A DNA stretch of 5,951 nt from Candidatus Omnitrophota bacterium. GTDB taxonomy: Bacteria > Omnitrophota > Gorgyraeia > Gygaellales > Profunditerraquicolaceae. The translations under genes were made by a program, and so were the position numbers. Below, in pieces: positions 5,753 through 5,951 of the stretch. The number at the start of each line of letters is the position of its first letter. The stretch's first letter is position 1. The stretch is taken from positions 1 to 5,951 of the forward strand of contig JAHKBC010000296.1 in the NCBI GenBank assembly GCA_018825725.1, written 5' to 3'. Below the pieces are notes generated by a model. The model saw only the letters and a list, made by a program, of their open reading frames with translations. It did not search any database and had not been told where the DNA came from.

Positions 5753-5951
5753 GTTTCTGCTTTTGGCATTTATAGTGACCAGTGCCGCATTATTCTATGT
5801 ATGGCAGCAGACGGAAATCTTTCGTCTGGGGTATGTGAACCAGAAAAACGTCGTGGATTTTCAAAAATTACTGGATGCTAATTCCATATTAAGGTATAAC
5901 CTAAAGAGCGAAACGTCATTGATTCAGATGGGAGAGGCGTTATCCGGTTCA
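5739..5951 (+). CDS. ftsL: FtsL-like cell division membrane protein, 5' part (runs off window end)
   Basis: Candidate FtsL, a bitopic inner-membrane divisome protein that pairs with FtsB/DivIC and helps activate FtsW/FtsI. 71 codons are open to the last base of the window. There is a very short cytoplasmic start (MKLSK), then one hydrophobic segment (residues about 6-22, FLLLAFIVTSAALFYVW). A polar, probably periplasmic region follows with a heptad-like pattern typical of a coiled coil (VVDFQKLLDANSILRYNLK, about 38-56). The signal-anchor topology, small size so far and position directly after rsmH, where ftsL is normally found, support the call; sequence conservation of FtsL is too low to prove it. 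It overlaps rsmH by 14 bases in another frame and has a strong ribosome binding site. The cytoplasmic tail is shorter than the roughly 30 residues of E. coli FtsL. The end is not seen. Confidence 0.75.
   Translation, partial: MKLSKFLLLAFIVTSAALFYVWQQTEIFRLGYVNQKNVVDFQKLLDANSILRYNLKSETSLIQMGEALSGS

Overview
The window is a stretch of bacterial chromosome carrying housekeeping genes, all on the + strand and tightly packed. It is moderately AT-rich and I see no sign of recent transfer: no insertion sequence, no phage gene, no CRISPR array and no RNA gene. The mraZ-rsmH-ftsL start of a division and cell wall (dcw) cluster points to a walled, dividing bacterium. The FtsL-like protein and the DHH-family and nucleotidyltransferase variants remind me of uncultivated lineages of the PVC/Omnitrophota kind. 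That placement is an impression and would need a phylogeny.

Layout: (1) positions 2-499 hold the 3' part of a XerD-type tyrosine recombinase whose start lies before the window. (2) 522-1805 is a tRNA nucleotidyltransferase (CCA-adding or A-adding type). (3) 1843-2298 is rbfA, overlapped by 4 bases (ATGA) by (4) 2295-3272, an NrnA-like DHH phosphoesterase. (5) 3317-4225 is ribF, the bifunctional riboflavin kinase/FAD synthetase. (6) 4226-4387 is the only sizeable intergenic region. It holds a good sigma-70 type promoter, a three-copy MraZ-box operator and, further upstream, a second three-copy repeat with the same 10-bp period. (7) 4388-4831 is mraZ, followed without a gap by (8) rsmH (4832-5752), which overlaps (9) the start of a small membrane protein, the FtsL candidate, that runs off the window end.

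The first block joins chromosome-dimer resolution (XerD) with tRNA 3'-end maturation, 30S maturation (RbfA), nanoRNA/pAp turnover (NrnA) and flavin cofactor synthesis (RibF). This resembles the common rbfA-nrnA-truB-ribF neighbourhood, but truB is absent between nrnA and ribF. The second block starts a new transcription unit for division and cell wall genes. Its first product, MraZ, very probably binds the repeats just downstream of its own promoter and represses it.

I found no wholly new system. The most interesting part is the mraZ control region: one repeat array fits known MraZ boxes, and a second array (TACCT at 4241, 4251 and 4261) is unexplained.
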